A stretch of DNA of 64,000 bases from Planctomycetota bacterium (GTDB lineage Bacteria > Planctomycetota > UBA1135 > UBA2386): assembly GCA_019636245.1 (NCBI GenBank), contig JAHBXX010000005.1, positions 113,175 to 177,174 of the forward strand, read 5' to 3'. This document shows, in pieces, positions 24,789 to 33,937 of this stretch. The position numbers were made by a program, and so were the translations under genes. The notes below the pieces were generated by a model, which was not told the origin of the DNA, did not search any database, and worked only from the letters and a program-made list of their open reading frames with translations. Numbering within the stretch: position 1 is the stretch's first letter; each line of letters begins with the position of its first letter.

Positions 24789-26599
24789 CGCGCCTCCAGC
24801 GCCGGCACCAGCGCCACGCGATGCCGCCCGGGCGGCATGCAGACGGCGTGGAACCAGCCGTTCGCCTGCAGCACGTACGCCGGCTGGCCGTCGATGCGCA
24901 CGCTGCCGGGCGGCCGCAGCTCGACGGGCACCGGGAACGCGATCAGCAGCAGCGCGGGCGCGGCGCAGTCGACGTCGAACGTCGTCGCCAGCAGGTCGAT
25001 GGCGACCTCGCCGACGTGGTGGCCGCTGGCCACCGTCGGCGTGCACGGCGGCGGCTCGACCAGCAGCGGGCAGGTGGCGAGATCGCGGCTCGGTCGCGCC
25101 AGGGCGGCCTGCACCGCCGCGTCGTCGACGACGCGGCAGCAGCCGACCAAGGACAGCATCGGCAGCGGCACCAGGTCGCCGAGGAACGCCGCCTTCGGCA
25201 AGAGGCGCAGGCCGCCGGCGAACTGCAGCACCGGCGTCGCGTCGTCGAGGTCGTCGAAGGCGCCGTTCAGGTAGAGCAGGAACGGCGGCCGCCGCACCGC
25301 CTGCAGGTGCACCACCCGCGGGCTCTGGCCGCAGAACAGCTCGAGCATGGCTTCGAAGCCGTTCTCGAGCGCCAGCGGCAGGCCATCGAGCACGAGTTCG
25401 GGTTCGCGGGCGAGCCCCTGCTCGGCGACGAACGCGCAGGTCGCGCGGCAGGTCTCGCCGGCCTGCCGGTGTCCGGCCAACGCGGCCGGCAGGCTCAGGG
25501 CGGCCGCGGCCGCCACCGCCAGCCATGCCGCGGCCACGACCCGCGGCGCCCACGGCCGCCAGCGCCGCGCGAGGTCGCAGCCGAGCGAGGTCGCGAACAG
25601 CACCGCCGGCGCGTGGAAGAAGTAGGCGAACCGTTCGCCGTGCGTCATCGTCACGTAGGGCCACAGCGCCGCGACCGCCCACAGCAGGAAGAAGCGCGAG
25701 CGCGGCGCCGCCAGCACGAACAGCGCCGCGCCGCCGACCGCGGCCACGCCGACCGCGGGCAGGTCGGCCGCGGGCAGGAACGGCAGCAGCCCGCGCAGCA
25801 GGTTCGCCGCATGGTGCGCCGTCACCAGGAGCGCCGCCAGGTCGCCGGCCGGCGGTGCTCGGTGGCTGCGCGCCAGGTAGTGCCAGACGACGAGCCCGGC
25901 CAGCGCGGCGAGCACCAGCAGGCGGGCCCGGGTCGCTCCCGGCGCGGCCGCGGCGGCGCGGCCGGCGGTCGCGCAGGCGGCGGCGAACACCAGCGGCGAA
26001 GCGTAGGCCGCCTCCTTGAAGGCCAGTGACACGGCGACCAGCGCGACGACCTGGATGCCGCCGGCCAGGCTCGCGGCGCGCGCGAACCGCCACGACGCCG
26101 CGCCGGCGGCGGCGAGGCAGAGCGCCGCCGGCACGACGTTGAACGCGGCGGCGATCCAGGCGACGGCCCCGGCGTGCGACGGCACGACGGCGAACAGCAC
26201 CCCGGCCGCGGCGGCGGTCGGGCGATGCTGCGTCGCCGCGAACGCGATCGCCGCCACCACGGCGGCCATCGCCGCGTGCAGGACGATGCCCACCAGGTAG
26301 TACGGCCAGGCCGTGGTGCCGGCCGCGAGGTGCACCAGCCAGCACAGGCCCCGCCAGCCCGGTCGCCAGTAGACCCATTCCCGGCCGCCGTGGTCGGCGG
26401 CCAGCAGCTGGCGCAGGAAGCCGCCCAGGCCGAGGTCGCGGTTGTCCCGCAGCAGCACGAAGTCGTCGCTGTAGAACCAGTGGCCGAGCAGGCTCGCATA
26501 GGCGGCCGCGGCCGCCAGCGCCGCCGCGGCCAGCGCCGGCCAGGCGCGGCGCAGCGCCACCGAACCCGCGACCGCCGGCGCCGCTGCGCGTTGCTGCAC
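24785..26599 (-). CDS. Polytopic membrane protein, possible GT-C glycosyltransferase
   Basis: It has 604 residues starting at GTG. A first helix is followed by GHWFYSDDFVLLRDNRDLGL, again an acidic pair in the first periplasmic loop, as in GT-C enzymes. Roughly 10 to 12 helices follow, then a soluble C-terminal domain rich in beta strands. Paired with the next gene by a 4-base overlap, it may act in the same glycan or lipid modification. The cytochrome cluster ends 69 bases upstream on the same strand, so read-through transcription is possible. Confidence 0.65.
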   Translation of the reverse strand: MQQRAAAPAVAGSVALRRAWPALAAAALAAAAAYASLLGHWFYSDDFVLLRDNRDLGLGGFLRQLLAADHGGREWVYWRPGWRGLCWLVHLAAGTTAWPYYLVGIVLHAAMAAVVAAIAFAATQHRPTAAAAGVLFAVVPSHAGAVAWIAAAFNVVPAALCLAAAGAASWRFARAASLAGGIQVVALVAVSLAFKEAAYASPLVFAAACATAGRAAAAAPGATRARLLVLAALAGLVVWHYLARSHRAPPAGDLAALLVTAHHAANLLRGLLPFLPAADLPAVGVAAVGGAALFVLAAPRSRFFLLWAVAALWPYVTMTHGERFAYFFHAPAVLFATSLGCDLARRWRPWAPRVVAAAWLAVAAAAALSLPAALAGHRQAGETCRATCAFVAEQGLAREPELVLDGLPLALENGFEAMLELFCGQSPRVVHLQAVRRPPFLLYLNGAFDDLDDATPVLQFAGGLRLLPKAAFLGDLVPLPMLSLVGCCRVVDDAAVQAALARPSRDLATCPLLVEPPPCTPTVASGHHVGEVAIDLLATTFDVDCAAPALLLIAFPVPVELRPPGSVRIDGQPAYVLQANGWFHAVCMPPGRHRVALVPALEAR

Positions 26600-26667
26600 G
26601 GGCGCAGTCTGCCATCGCCGCCGAAGGCGCACAAGCAACGCCGCGGCGGCGCGGACGGCGCCGCCGG

Positions 26668-29442
26668 CTACGGCCCGATCACGGCGCCGGCGCCGCCGCG
26701 CGGCACGCCGTCGGCGTCGATCCAGCTGTCGAGCACGATGCCCGTCGCCGGATCGGCGAGGCGCCGGGCCAGCGTCGACCCGAGCGGACCCGCCATGCCG
26801 GGGTCGGCGGCGCCGTCGCGGCGGTTCGGACCGACGATCGGCTGCAGCATCGCCTGGTTGCTCGAACCGTTGGCGACGCCGTTCGGGTCGACGACGCGGT
26901 CGAGGTCGTAGCGCACGGCCGCCGGGTCGAACTGGTCCTTCGGCGCCACGCCGTCGCTGCCGTAGCGGTTCGGGTTGGCGTCGAGCGGGTTCTGCGCACC
27001 GCCGTTCTGGTCGAACAGGAACAGGCCGGTGCCCAGCCCCGCGACCATGTGCACGAAGAACGGGCTGTCGAGCTGGTTGCCCGGGTTGCGGCCGATGTGC
27101 ACCTTCAGCAGGTTGTAGTCGAGGTTGGCGAAGTCGTTGGCCGCGAGCCGGGTGCGGAACTGCGCGTAGGCGGCGCCGTGCGTCGCGACCGAGTTGTCGG
27201 TCAGGTGGCAGGCGACGCAGTAGCGCGGCCCCTCGTTGGTCGCGGTCACGCGACCGCGGATCGAGTGCGCCATCAGCGCGTTGTGGCCGAGCGACGGGTA
27301 CGGCCGCGACGGGTTGGCGCCGCCGCCGTTGCGGTCGGTGAACGCGAACACGCGCGTGCGATCGCCGTTGATGTCCGTGTAGCGGAAGAACACCTTGGTG
27401 TTGGTCGCCGTGGTCCGGATCAGGTTGTCGGGGCCGATGCCGAGCGAGAACGGCACCGTCGACTGGTAGACGAACTCGGCGAAGCGCTGGCGGAAGACGA
27501 TGCGCTCGCCGGTGATGTTGCTGAAGTTGTTGCCGTTGTTGTACTCGCCCTCGAGGTGGCAGCCGATGCACGAGTTGCTCCACGACGAGTGGCACGCGGC
27601 GCAGTGCATGCTGTCGAGGTGGCTGAAGCCGCCGTGCGGCCCGGCCTGCTGCGGTCCGAGCCCGGTGGCCGCCGAGCCGTCGTCGCGGCCCATCGCGTAG
27701 GAGCCCATCGGCGTGTAGATCGCCGCGCCGGTCACCGGGTGCGTCCGGCCGCTGTCGACGATCACGTCGCGCACCTGGCGGATGTAGTGCCGGCGGCCGT
27801 CGAGCTTGCTGGTCAGCCAGTAGTCGCCGTTGGCATCGCGTTCGACGTGGCGCAGCGGATTGCCGGCGCTGTCCTGTCCGAGCACCACCGACTGCCCGGC
27901 GTAGTTCTCGCCGGCCACGGTCGCGGCGTAGGCGGTGGCGCTGCCGTGGCAGTCCTCGCAGCGGATCGTGACCGCGTGGCCCATGCGGCTGACGATGTCG
28001 CCGTTGTTCGGCGCGGCGACGTTGCCGTGCAGTTCGACGGTGCCGTGGCAGTCGACGCAGCCCATGCCGGCGTCGTAGTGCACGTCCGCGGGCGTGTCGT
28101 CGCGGCCGTCGCCGTCGTAGTCCTCGAACACGAGGTACTGGTTGTGGTTGCGCCCGTTGAACGTGTTGTTGCGCGCCACCGGGTCGAACAGCCGCGGGTC
28201 GTTGCGCGTGGTGCGGAACGTCACCGGGTTGGCCGGGTACTGCTGGCCGCGCACGACGTCCTGGTTCTGGTCGAGGCGGATGCCCCAGTACTGCATCACC
28301 ATGCGGTTCGAGCCCTGGTGGCAGCCGGCGCAGGTGTGGTCGTCGATGCCCTGCACGGTGACGCCGTTGGCCAGCGTGCGCGCCACGTTGCGGATCCGGT
28401 GCGAACGCACGTGCGCGCGCTCCGGATCGCGGATCTGGTCCGGGTTCGCCGGCTCGTCCTTCGGCACGTTCGGATCGCGGCTGCGGCTGCGGCCGTCGAG
28501 GCTGTAGGGCATGTGGCAGGCCGAGCAGCCCGAGGGCCGGAAGTCGCCGTAGCGGTTGTTCGCGCCGCTCGAGCCGAGGTGGCAGTCGCCGCAGGTGAAG
28601 GCGACCATCTCCTGGTAGAGCTTGGCCAGGCGCGAGCCGGTGACGACCGAGCCGTCGGCGTTGACGTCGCCCTCGAGGTTGTTCTTGGTGAACGCCTGGT
28701 TGTTGAACAGGTGGTCTGGGTCCGTGCGCCCGCGCACGCTCCAGACCGGCGCCTCGAGCAGCTGGCCGATGCGGCCGTTGCGCAGCGGATCGTGCACGTG
28801 CGTCGGATCGCTGGCGGCGCGCCAGGCGTAGTCGGCGGCGGTGTCTTCGAACAGACCCTGGTGCGCGGCGATCGCGTTGACCATGCCGACCGCATAGAAG
28901 GCGCCCGAGAAGATGCCCAGCGAGCTGCCGATCGGCGACCGGCTGGTGCCGATCGCGTGCGGCAGGTGGCAGGCGCCGCAGCCGCGCTCGAGCGAGGTGA
29001 CGCGCAGGTCGCCGGGGTTCAGGAACTGCAGGTAGTCGAGCGCGGTGTAGGTGACGCCGCCGACGGTGTAGTCGGGGAACTTGTCCATGCCCGCCAGCGT
29101 GAGCTTGTTGAACCAGGCCAGCGCGTTCTGGTCCTGGAACTGCCGGTCGCCGATCTGCGGCGGCGGCGGCACGTGGCTGGACGCGGCGTCGGTGCCGTTC
29201 GGGTTGCCGCCATGGCACTCCGTGCAGCGCAGGGTCTCGGCGCCGGGGAACTGGTGCGGGTTCTCGAGACCCGGGCCGGAGTAGTCGTCGTGCAGGGAGC
29301 CGTTGTGGCACTTCATGCACGACTCGGCGGTCGCCAGCGACGTCGCGCGGCCGTTCTGGTCGACGCAGGCGGTCTGCAGCAGGTTCGTCGCCAGCAGCAC
29401 GCAGAGGCCGGTGAACGCCAGGTAGCGGATGGGATGTTGCAT
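26668..29442 (-). CDS. Large 11-haem cytochrome c family protein
   Basis: This exported protein of 924 residues has 11 CxxCH motifs (CMKCH, CTECH, CGACH, CGDCH, CSACH, CAGCH, CVDCH, CEDCH, CAACH, CIGCH, CVACH). The N-terminus (AFTGLCVLLATNLLQTAC) may be a lipoprotein signal, although Gln at -3 is atypical. Many extra His residues could be distal ligands. The size and unusual spacing between haems fit a large outer-surface or periplasmic cytochrome, such as a terminal reductase. It is the last cytochrome of the cluster, 143 bases after the 7-haem gene. Confidence 0.9.
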   Translation of the reverse strand: MQHPIRYLAFTGLCVLLATNLLQTACVDQNGRATSLATAESCMKCHNGSLHDDYSGPGLENPHQFPGAETLRCTECHGGNPNGTDAASSHVPPPPQIGDRQFQDQNALAWFNKLTLAGMDKFPDYTVGGVTYTALDYLQFLNPGDLRVTSLERGCGACHLPHAIGTSRSPIGSSLGIFSGAFYAVGMVNAIAAHQGLFEDTAADYAWRAASDPTHVHDPLRNGRIGQLLEAPVWSVRGRTDPDHLFNNQAFTKNNLEGDVNADGSVVTGSRLAKLYQEMVAFTCGDCHLGSSGANNRYGDFRPSGCSACHMPYSLDGRSRSRDPNVPKDEPANPDQIRDPERAHVRSHRIRNVARTLANGVTVQGIDDHTCAGCHQGSNRMVMQYWGIRLDQNQDVVRGQQYPANPVTFRTTRNDPRLFDPVARNNTFNGRNHNQYLVFEDYDGDGRDDTPADVHYDAGMGCVDCHGTVELHGNVAAPNNGDIVSRMGHAVTIRCEDCHGSATAYAATVAGENYAGQSVVLGQDSAGNPLRHVERDANGDYWLTSKLDGRRHYIRQVRDVIVDSGRTHPVTGAAIYTPMGSYAMGRDDGSAATGLGPQQAGPHGGFSHLDSMHCAACHSSWSNSCIGCHLEGEYNNGNNFSNITGERIVFRQRFAEFVYQSTVPFSLGIGPDNLIRTTATNTKVFFRYTDINGDRTRVFAFTDRNGGGANPSRPYPSLGHNALMAHSIRGRVTATNEGPRYCVACHLTDNSVATHGAAYAQFRTRLAANDFANLDYNLLKVHIGRNPGNQLDSPFFVHMVAGLGTGLFLFDQNGGAQNPLDANPNRYGSDGVAPKDQFDPAAVRYDLDRVVDPNGVANGSSNQAMLQPIVGPNRRDGAADPGMAGPLGSTLARRLADPATGIVLDSWIDADGVPRGGAGAVIGP

Positions 29443-29585
29443 GGCACGACTCCCTGCCGCGGCGCGCCAGGCCCCGCGGACCGTCGGTTCCATCGACACG
29501 CGAACGTCACGCACGTGGTCGCCCGTCCCGCCGCGGGACGCGCGCGCCGAAGGCCCCACGCCATCGGCTTCGCCGGGAGACCGCC

Positions 29586-30230
29586 TCATCGCACCACCGC
29601 CGGCCGCCAACGGGTCGGCGTGTGGCAGCGGTCGCAGCGGTCGACCCAGCCGAGGCCGACGTGCGGCGGGTTGGTGACCGCGACCGCGGCGCCCTGATGG
29701 CAGCTGACGCAGTCGGGGTCGGTCGGTCGGAAGTTCGTCACCCGCGCGCCGGCGTGGCAGCGGTGGCAGGCGACCTGCAGGTGGGCGCCCGTCAGCGGCA
29801 GCCGCGTGTGCACGTGCGCGACCCGGGCGTTGGGCACCAGCCAGGTCGTCTCGTCGTGGCAGCGCGCGCAGTCGCGGCCGAGTTCGCCGTAGTGCACGTC
29901 GGCGTGGCAGCCGACGCAGCCCTGGGCGCGGAACGTCGCCACCGGACCGCGGTCGTTGTGGCAGCGCAGGCAGCGCGCCTCGGCGTGGGCGCCGTGCAGC
30001 GGCACGCCCGTGCGCACGCCATGGTCGAAGACGAAGTCGTCGACCAGGTCGTCCCACGCCGCGCCTTCGTGGCAGAGGTTGCACTCGGACGGGAACGACT
30101 CGTGCGGCACCACGAGCCCGAAGCCCGCCCACCAGCGGTGCAGTTCGGCGCGGCGCGGCGTCGCGACGCTGCAGGCCAGCACGGCCAGCGAGGCGGCGCA
30201 GGCGAGCCAGATCCGGGGGAATCGAGGCAT
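29586..30230 (-). CDS. 7-haem cytochrome c lipoprotein
   Basis: This is a 214-residue protein with a lipoprotein-like signal (ACAASLAVLACSV) and seven CxxCH sites (CNLCH, CLRCH, CVGCH, CARCH, CHRCH, CVSCH, CDRCH). The haem density of about one per 30 residues indicates a wire-like cytochrome with closely packed haems. A GAGG ribosome-binding site precedes its ATG, and the stop of the porin-like gene lies 9 bases upstream, so it is in the same operon. It is likely anchored to the outer membrane. Confidence 0.88.
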   Translation of the reverse strand: MPRFPRIWLACAASLAVLACSVATPRRAELHRWWAGFGLVVPHESFPSECNLCHEGAAWDDLVDDFVFDHGVRTGVPLHGAHAEARCLRCHNDRGPVATFRAQGCVGCHADVHYGELGRDCARCHDETTWLVPNARVAHVHTRLPLTGAHLQVACHRCHAGARVTNFRPTDPDCVSCHQGAAVAVTNPPHVGLGWVDRCDRCHTPTRWRPAVVR

Positions 30231-30239
30231 GGGGGGACC

Positions 30240-31880
30240 TCAGAAGTGGCGTTGCAGGAAGATGCCGAGGGCGAGCGAGAGCTCCTCGTCCCACAGCGTC
30301 GCGTCGACGCGCAGCTGGCCGTCCCAGCCGCCGCCGACGTCGCCGGCGAACAGCAGCCCGAGCCGATGCTGCAGCAGGTCGTCGCGGTCGGCAGGGAAGC
30401 CCTCGTGGTGCACGAAGCCGAGCTCGTACAGCGCGTCGAGGCGGCCGCCGGCGAACGGCGCGCCGTGCTCGACGCGCACGCCCACCTGGCTCATCGCGAG
30501 GCCCTGCACGACGAAGCCGGCCAGACCGGTGCGGGCCCGCTGGCCGAACAGGCCGTCCTTCTGCACGCCGAGTTCGCCGGCGCCGCCCTCGCGCTCCTCG
30601 TCGACCCAGCCGGTGCAGCGCGTGAACCAGCGCGTGCCGGGGTCCGAGTGCCACCACGCCGACAGCGACAGCCGGTCCTGGTGCGCCTCGGCCAGCGTCG
30701 CCGGCAGCAGCGTCTGCTGCAGCTCGTCGCGCAGCGTCTCGGGATACTCCTCGTGGTCGTAGGCCAGCGACAGGCCGCCCGAGCCTTCCCAGCGCCTGCT
30801 GGTCACCAGGTTGGCGCGCGTGATGCCGAACGTCTCGTCCTTGCGCTGGTCGCGACCGTTGTAGAAGTCGACCCAGATGCTGCCGGCGAGGTCCCAGCCG
30901 TCGACCGGCAGGTAGCGCAGGCGGGCGACCACGAGGTCGCGGTCGGCCTCCCAGCGGTGCCACGACTTCTGGTAGCCGAGCGCGAACGACAGCCGTTCGC
31001 CGACGTCGTCGTTCCACACGTACCAGGCGGCGAGCTGCAGATCGGCCAGCGACTCGAGGTCCTCGTCGAGCTCGGGCAGCCAGCCGACGCTGACGCCGAG
31101 CCGGTCGCCGCCTTCGCGGCGCAGCGCCACGGCGACGCCGTCGAGCAGCCCGAACTCGGGCATGTCGCGCGGCAGGAAGCGGCCGACCTGCCAGTGCAGC
31201 GGCGCGTCGCGCGTGCCGCCGCGCTCGTAGCTCAACACGTAGAGGTTCAGGTCGGCGCCGGTGTTCGCCGACGTCTCGGTGGCCCAGACGAACTCGCCAT
31301 GGAACCGCAGCGTGCCGCCGTCGCCGTCGACGTTGCCGACGTCCATGTCGACGCCGCCGCGCGCGAACGATTGCGTCCAGGTGTCCAGCGTGCGCACGAT
31401 GTCGGCGGCGGCGTAGACGCGGCCGTCGACGCGCAGGCGGCGGTCGGCGGGGCGCGGCGGCCGGGTCGTGCCGAGCAGCGGCATGCCGGGGCGCCATTCC
31501 TCCTCGACCGGGGCGACCGGCGCCGCCGGCGGCGGCAGTGGCACGGTCGCCGGCGCCTGGCTGCGCCTGGCCTTCGGCAACTGGAAGTGGCCGCGCGTGC
31601 CGATCGGCAGCACCGTGTTGCGGTCGGCGAGTTCGACGCGCGCCGTGCGGTCGTCGACCTCGACGACGGTGCCCTGCACGGTCGGCCCGCTGCGCGGCGT
31701 GAACACCACCCTGTCGCCGGGCTGCAGCAGGTCGCGGCCCCCACGGTCGACGACCACGCTGCCGTCGGGCCGCGACGAGGTGAGCCGCAGTTCGACCCGT
31801 TCGAACAGGTCCTCCTGCGCGACGACCGTGCTCGCCGCGAGCAGCATCGCCGCCGTGATCCGCCCTGGCCGCATGGTCAT
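30240..31880 (-). CDS. Outer-membrane porin-like beta-barrel of the cytochrome cluster
   Basis: The protein is 546 residues with signal peptide ITAAMLLAASTVVAQ. Residues about 25-130 contain an SH3-like domain (LLQPGDRVVFTPRSGPTVQG) and a Pro/Ala linker; the remaining 400 residues alternate polar and aromatic residues in strand-like segments (LHWQVGRFLPRDMPEFGLLD, RLSFALGYQKSWHRWEADRD) and end in a terminal Phe (LALGIFLQRHF), a hallmark of outer-membrane barrels. It lies between 23-haem and 7-haem cytochromes, overlapping the former by ATGA. By analogy with MtrB/PioB-type systems it could be the sheath for a trans-outer-membrane cytochrome; sequence similarity to those proteins cannot be tested here. 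Confidence 0.75.
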   Translation of the reverse strand: MTMRPGRITAAMLLAASTVVAQEDLFERVELRLTSSRPDGSVVVDRGGRDLLQPGDRVVFTPRSGPTVQGTVVEVDDRTARVELADRNTVLPIGTRGHFQLPKARRSQAPATVPLPPPAAPVAPVEEEWRPGMPLLGTTRPPRPADRRLRVDGRVYAAADIVRTLDTWTQSFARGGVDMDVGNVDGDGGTLRFHGEFVWATETSANTGADLNLYVLSYERGGTRDAPLHWQVGRFLPRDMPEFGLLDGVAVALRREGGDRLGVSVGWLPELDEDLESLADLQLAAWYVWNDDVGERLSFALGYQKSWHRWEADRDLVVARLRYLPVDGWDLAGSIWVDFYNGRDQRKDETFGITRANLVTSRRWEGSGGLSLAYDHEEYPETLRDELQQTLLPATLAEAHQDRLSLSAWWHSDPGTRWFTRCTGWVDEEREGGAGELGVQKDGLFGQRARTGLAGFVVQGLAMSQVGVRVEHGAPFAGGRLDALYELGFVHHEGFPADRDDLLQHRLGLLFAGDVGGGWDGQLRVDATLWDEELSLALGIFLQRHF

Positions 31881-33937
31881 TGCCTTCGCCGCCGCCCGGC
31901 GGCGCCGCCGTCCTCGTTGCCGTGGCAGTCGACGCACTCGGTCGGCAGCGGCCGGTAGCGCACCACGGGCACCCCTTCGATCGGCTCCGGCTTGTGGCAA
32001 CTGGAGCAGGCGACCTTCGCGTGCGCCTCGCTGAGCGGGAAACGGGAGTCGAGGTTGTGCCGGAACGACAGCGTGGCGAACGAGTTGGCGCTCTTGTGGC
32101 AGCGCGAGCAGTCGACCCGGCCGAGCCGCTCGAACTGGCCGCGGTGCGGGTCGCTGTGGCAGTCGGCGCAGCCGCCGCCGGCGGCCCGGGCCCAGGTGCG
32201 GCCGACCGCGTCGGCCGCCGGCAGGCGGGCATGGCAGGCGCTGCAATCGAGCTTCGCGTGGGCGCCCTGGAGCGGGAAACCGGTGAACGCGCCGTGGTCG
32301 AAGCCGTGCGGCAGCACGCGGAACGACACGCTGTCGTGGCAGCGCTCGCAGCCGGTGCGGCCGTCGACGTTCGCCGGCGCGTTCGGGCCGTCGAACGCGC
32401 CCTGGTGCGGGTCGCCATGGCAGGTGGCGCAGCCGCCGAAGCCGTCGCCATGGCGCGGCACGCGGCCGAAGCGCCGGCCGGTCGCGTCGGGCGCAGGTTG
32501 CGGCCGGTGGCAGTCGGCGCAGTCGATCTGGGCGTGCGCGCCGTCGATCGGGAACTCCGTCCACGCCGCGTGGTCGAAGGCCTGGTGGTCGACGTGCGCG
32601 AACGCCGTCGTGCCGTGGCACGCGGCGCAGGCGCCCTGCGGCACCGCGGCCAGCCGCGTCGACGCATGGGCGAAACGGCCGGCGTGCGCATCGGCGTGGC
32701 ACTGCTCGCAGCGCGAGGGCGTACCGCGGAACCGCCGCGCCCCCTCGTCGCCCGGATCGGTGTGGCACTCGTGGCAGTCGATCTCGGTGTGCCGTCCGGT
32801 CAGCGGCAACGCCGTGCGCTCGTGCTGGCCACGGTCGAAGAGCGGCGGCGCGAAGTGGGTCGCCGCGTGGCACGCCGTGCAGCCAGCCGCGAACGGGCCG
32901 CCGGCGAACTGCCCCGCGTGCGGATCCTCGTGGCAGGCGGCGCAGTCGCGCGGCGCCCGGCCGGGATGGCGTTCCGCGTAGCCCTGCCAGGGCGCATGGC
33001 AGCCGGCGCAGACCACTTCGTCGTGCGGCGCGGCCAGCGGGAAGCCGCCATGCGCATGCTGCGCCGGCGTGATCGACGCCCGCAGGTCGGTGAAGCGCGG
33101 CAGGTCGAGCGGGTGGCACTCGCGGCACACCGCCGCCCGCGGCACGCCGGCCAGGCGCGCGTTGCCGGCGACGAACGGCTCCGAGTGCGGCGTCGCGTGG
33201 CAGTCGGCGCACTGGCGGCCGCTCTGGTGCGCGCCCGGCCGCAGACGCTCGAGCGCCTGCGGCGTGTCGGCCGGATGGCAGGTCCGGCAGTCGGCGCCCG
33301 CATGCGCGCCGCGCAGCGACAGCCATTCCTCGTGGGCTGGCACCGAGCGCTCGGCGAACGAGTCCTGGCCGTGGCAGGTCGCGCAACCGACCTGCATGCG
33401 GCCCTGGTGCGGATCGTCGTGGCAGCTGGCGCAGTCGCGGCTCAGGCCGAGGAAGCGCTTCTGCCCCTCGGGCACCAGCTCCGCCTCGGCGTGCGGATGG
33501 CAGCGCGTGCAGTCGAGGGTCAGGTGCACGCCCGCCATCTCGAAGCCGACCAGGCGATGGTCGAACTGCGCGACGTCGGGCACGCCGGCCAGCGAGAAGG
33601 CCAGCGCGTTGACCAGCCGGAAGTCGCCGCCGTGGTGCTCGCTGTGGCAGTTCGTGCAGTCGGCCGCGAGCGGCGCCGCCAGGCGGCCGTGCAGGCCGTC
33701 GGCGCGCTCGATCTGGCCGGCGACGTCCGCATGGCAACCGGTGCAGGAGCGGCGCATGCTGCCGAACCAGCCGCCGTGGCAGGCCGAACAGGCCTCGCCG
33801 CCGGCGATCTCGGCGATGCGGCCGTGCACCGTCGACACCCGACCGGGCGACTTGCGTTCGGCGGCCGAGACCGCCAGCAGCAGCACGCCGACCGCCGACA
33901 CGACGCCGACCAGGATCCCGGTGCGCAGGCGGTTCAC
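31877..33937 (-). CDS. 23-haem cytochrome c
   Basis: The 686-residue protein has one N-terminal hydrophobic segment (GILVGVVSAVGVLLLAVSAA), probably an uncleaved anchor, and 23 CxxCH motifs, about one per 29 residues. The motifs recur in a modular pattern (DCASCHDDPHQGRM, DCAACHEDPHAGQF, GCATCHGDPHQGAF, GCADCHSDPHRGQF), implying growth by internal duplication. Each DPH-containing unit has extra His suited to bis-His coordination. It starts at GTG overlapping the upstream stop (GTGA). The protein could span the periplasm as an electron wire between the membrane oxidoreductase and the outer-membrane barrel. Confidence 0.9.
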   Translation of the reverse strand: MNRLRTGILVGVVSAVGVLLLAVSAAERKSPGRVSTVHGRIAEIAGGEACSACHGGWFGSMRRSCTGCHADVAGQIERADGLHGRLAAPLAADCTNCHSEHHGGDFRLVNALAFSLAGVPDVAQFDHRLVGFEMAGVHLTLDCTRCHPHAEAELVPEGQKRFLGLSRDCASCHDDPHQGRMQVGCATCHGQDSFAERSVPAHEEWLSLRGAHAGADCRTCHPADTPQALERLRPGAHQSGRQCADCHATPHSEPFVAGNARLAGVPRAAVCRECHPLDLPRFTDLRASITPAQHAHGGFPLAAPHDEVVCAGCHAPWQGYAERHPGRAPRDCAACHEDPHAGQFAGGPFAAGCTACHAATHFAPPLFDRGQHERTALPLTGRHTEIDCHECHTDPGDEGARRFRGTPSRCEQCHADAHAGRFAHASTRLAAVPQGACAACHGTTAFAHVDHQAFDHAAWTEFPIDGAHAQIDCADCHRPQPAPDATGRRFGRVPRHGDGFGGCATCHGDPHQGAFDGPNAPANVDGRTGCERCHDSVSFRVLPHGFDHGAFTGFPLQGAHAKLDCSACHARLPAADAVGRTWARAAGGGCADCHSDPHRGQFERLGRVDCSRCHKSANSFATLSFRHNLDSRFPLSEAHAKVACSSCHKPEPIEGVPVVRYRPLPTECVDCHGNEDGGAAGRRRRQ

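Noticed and set aside
27049..31958. Long plus-strand open frames across the cytochrome cluster
   Set aside because: They are antisense to CxxCH-containing genes; their Val/Ala/Arg-rich composition and lack of motifs mark them as shadows.
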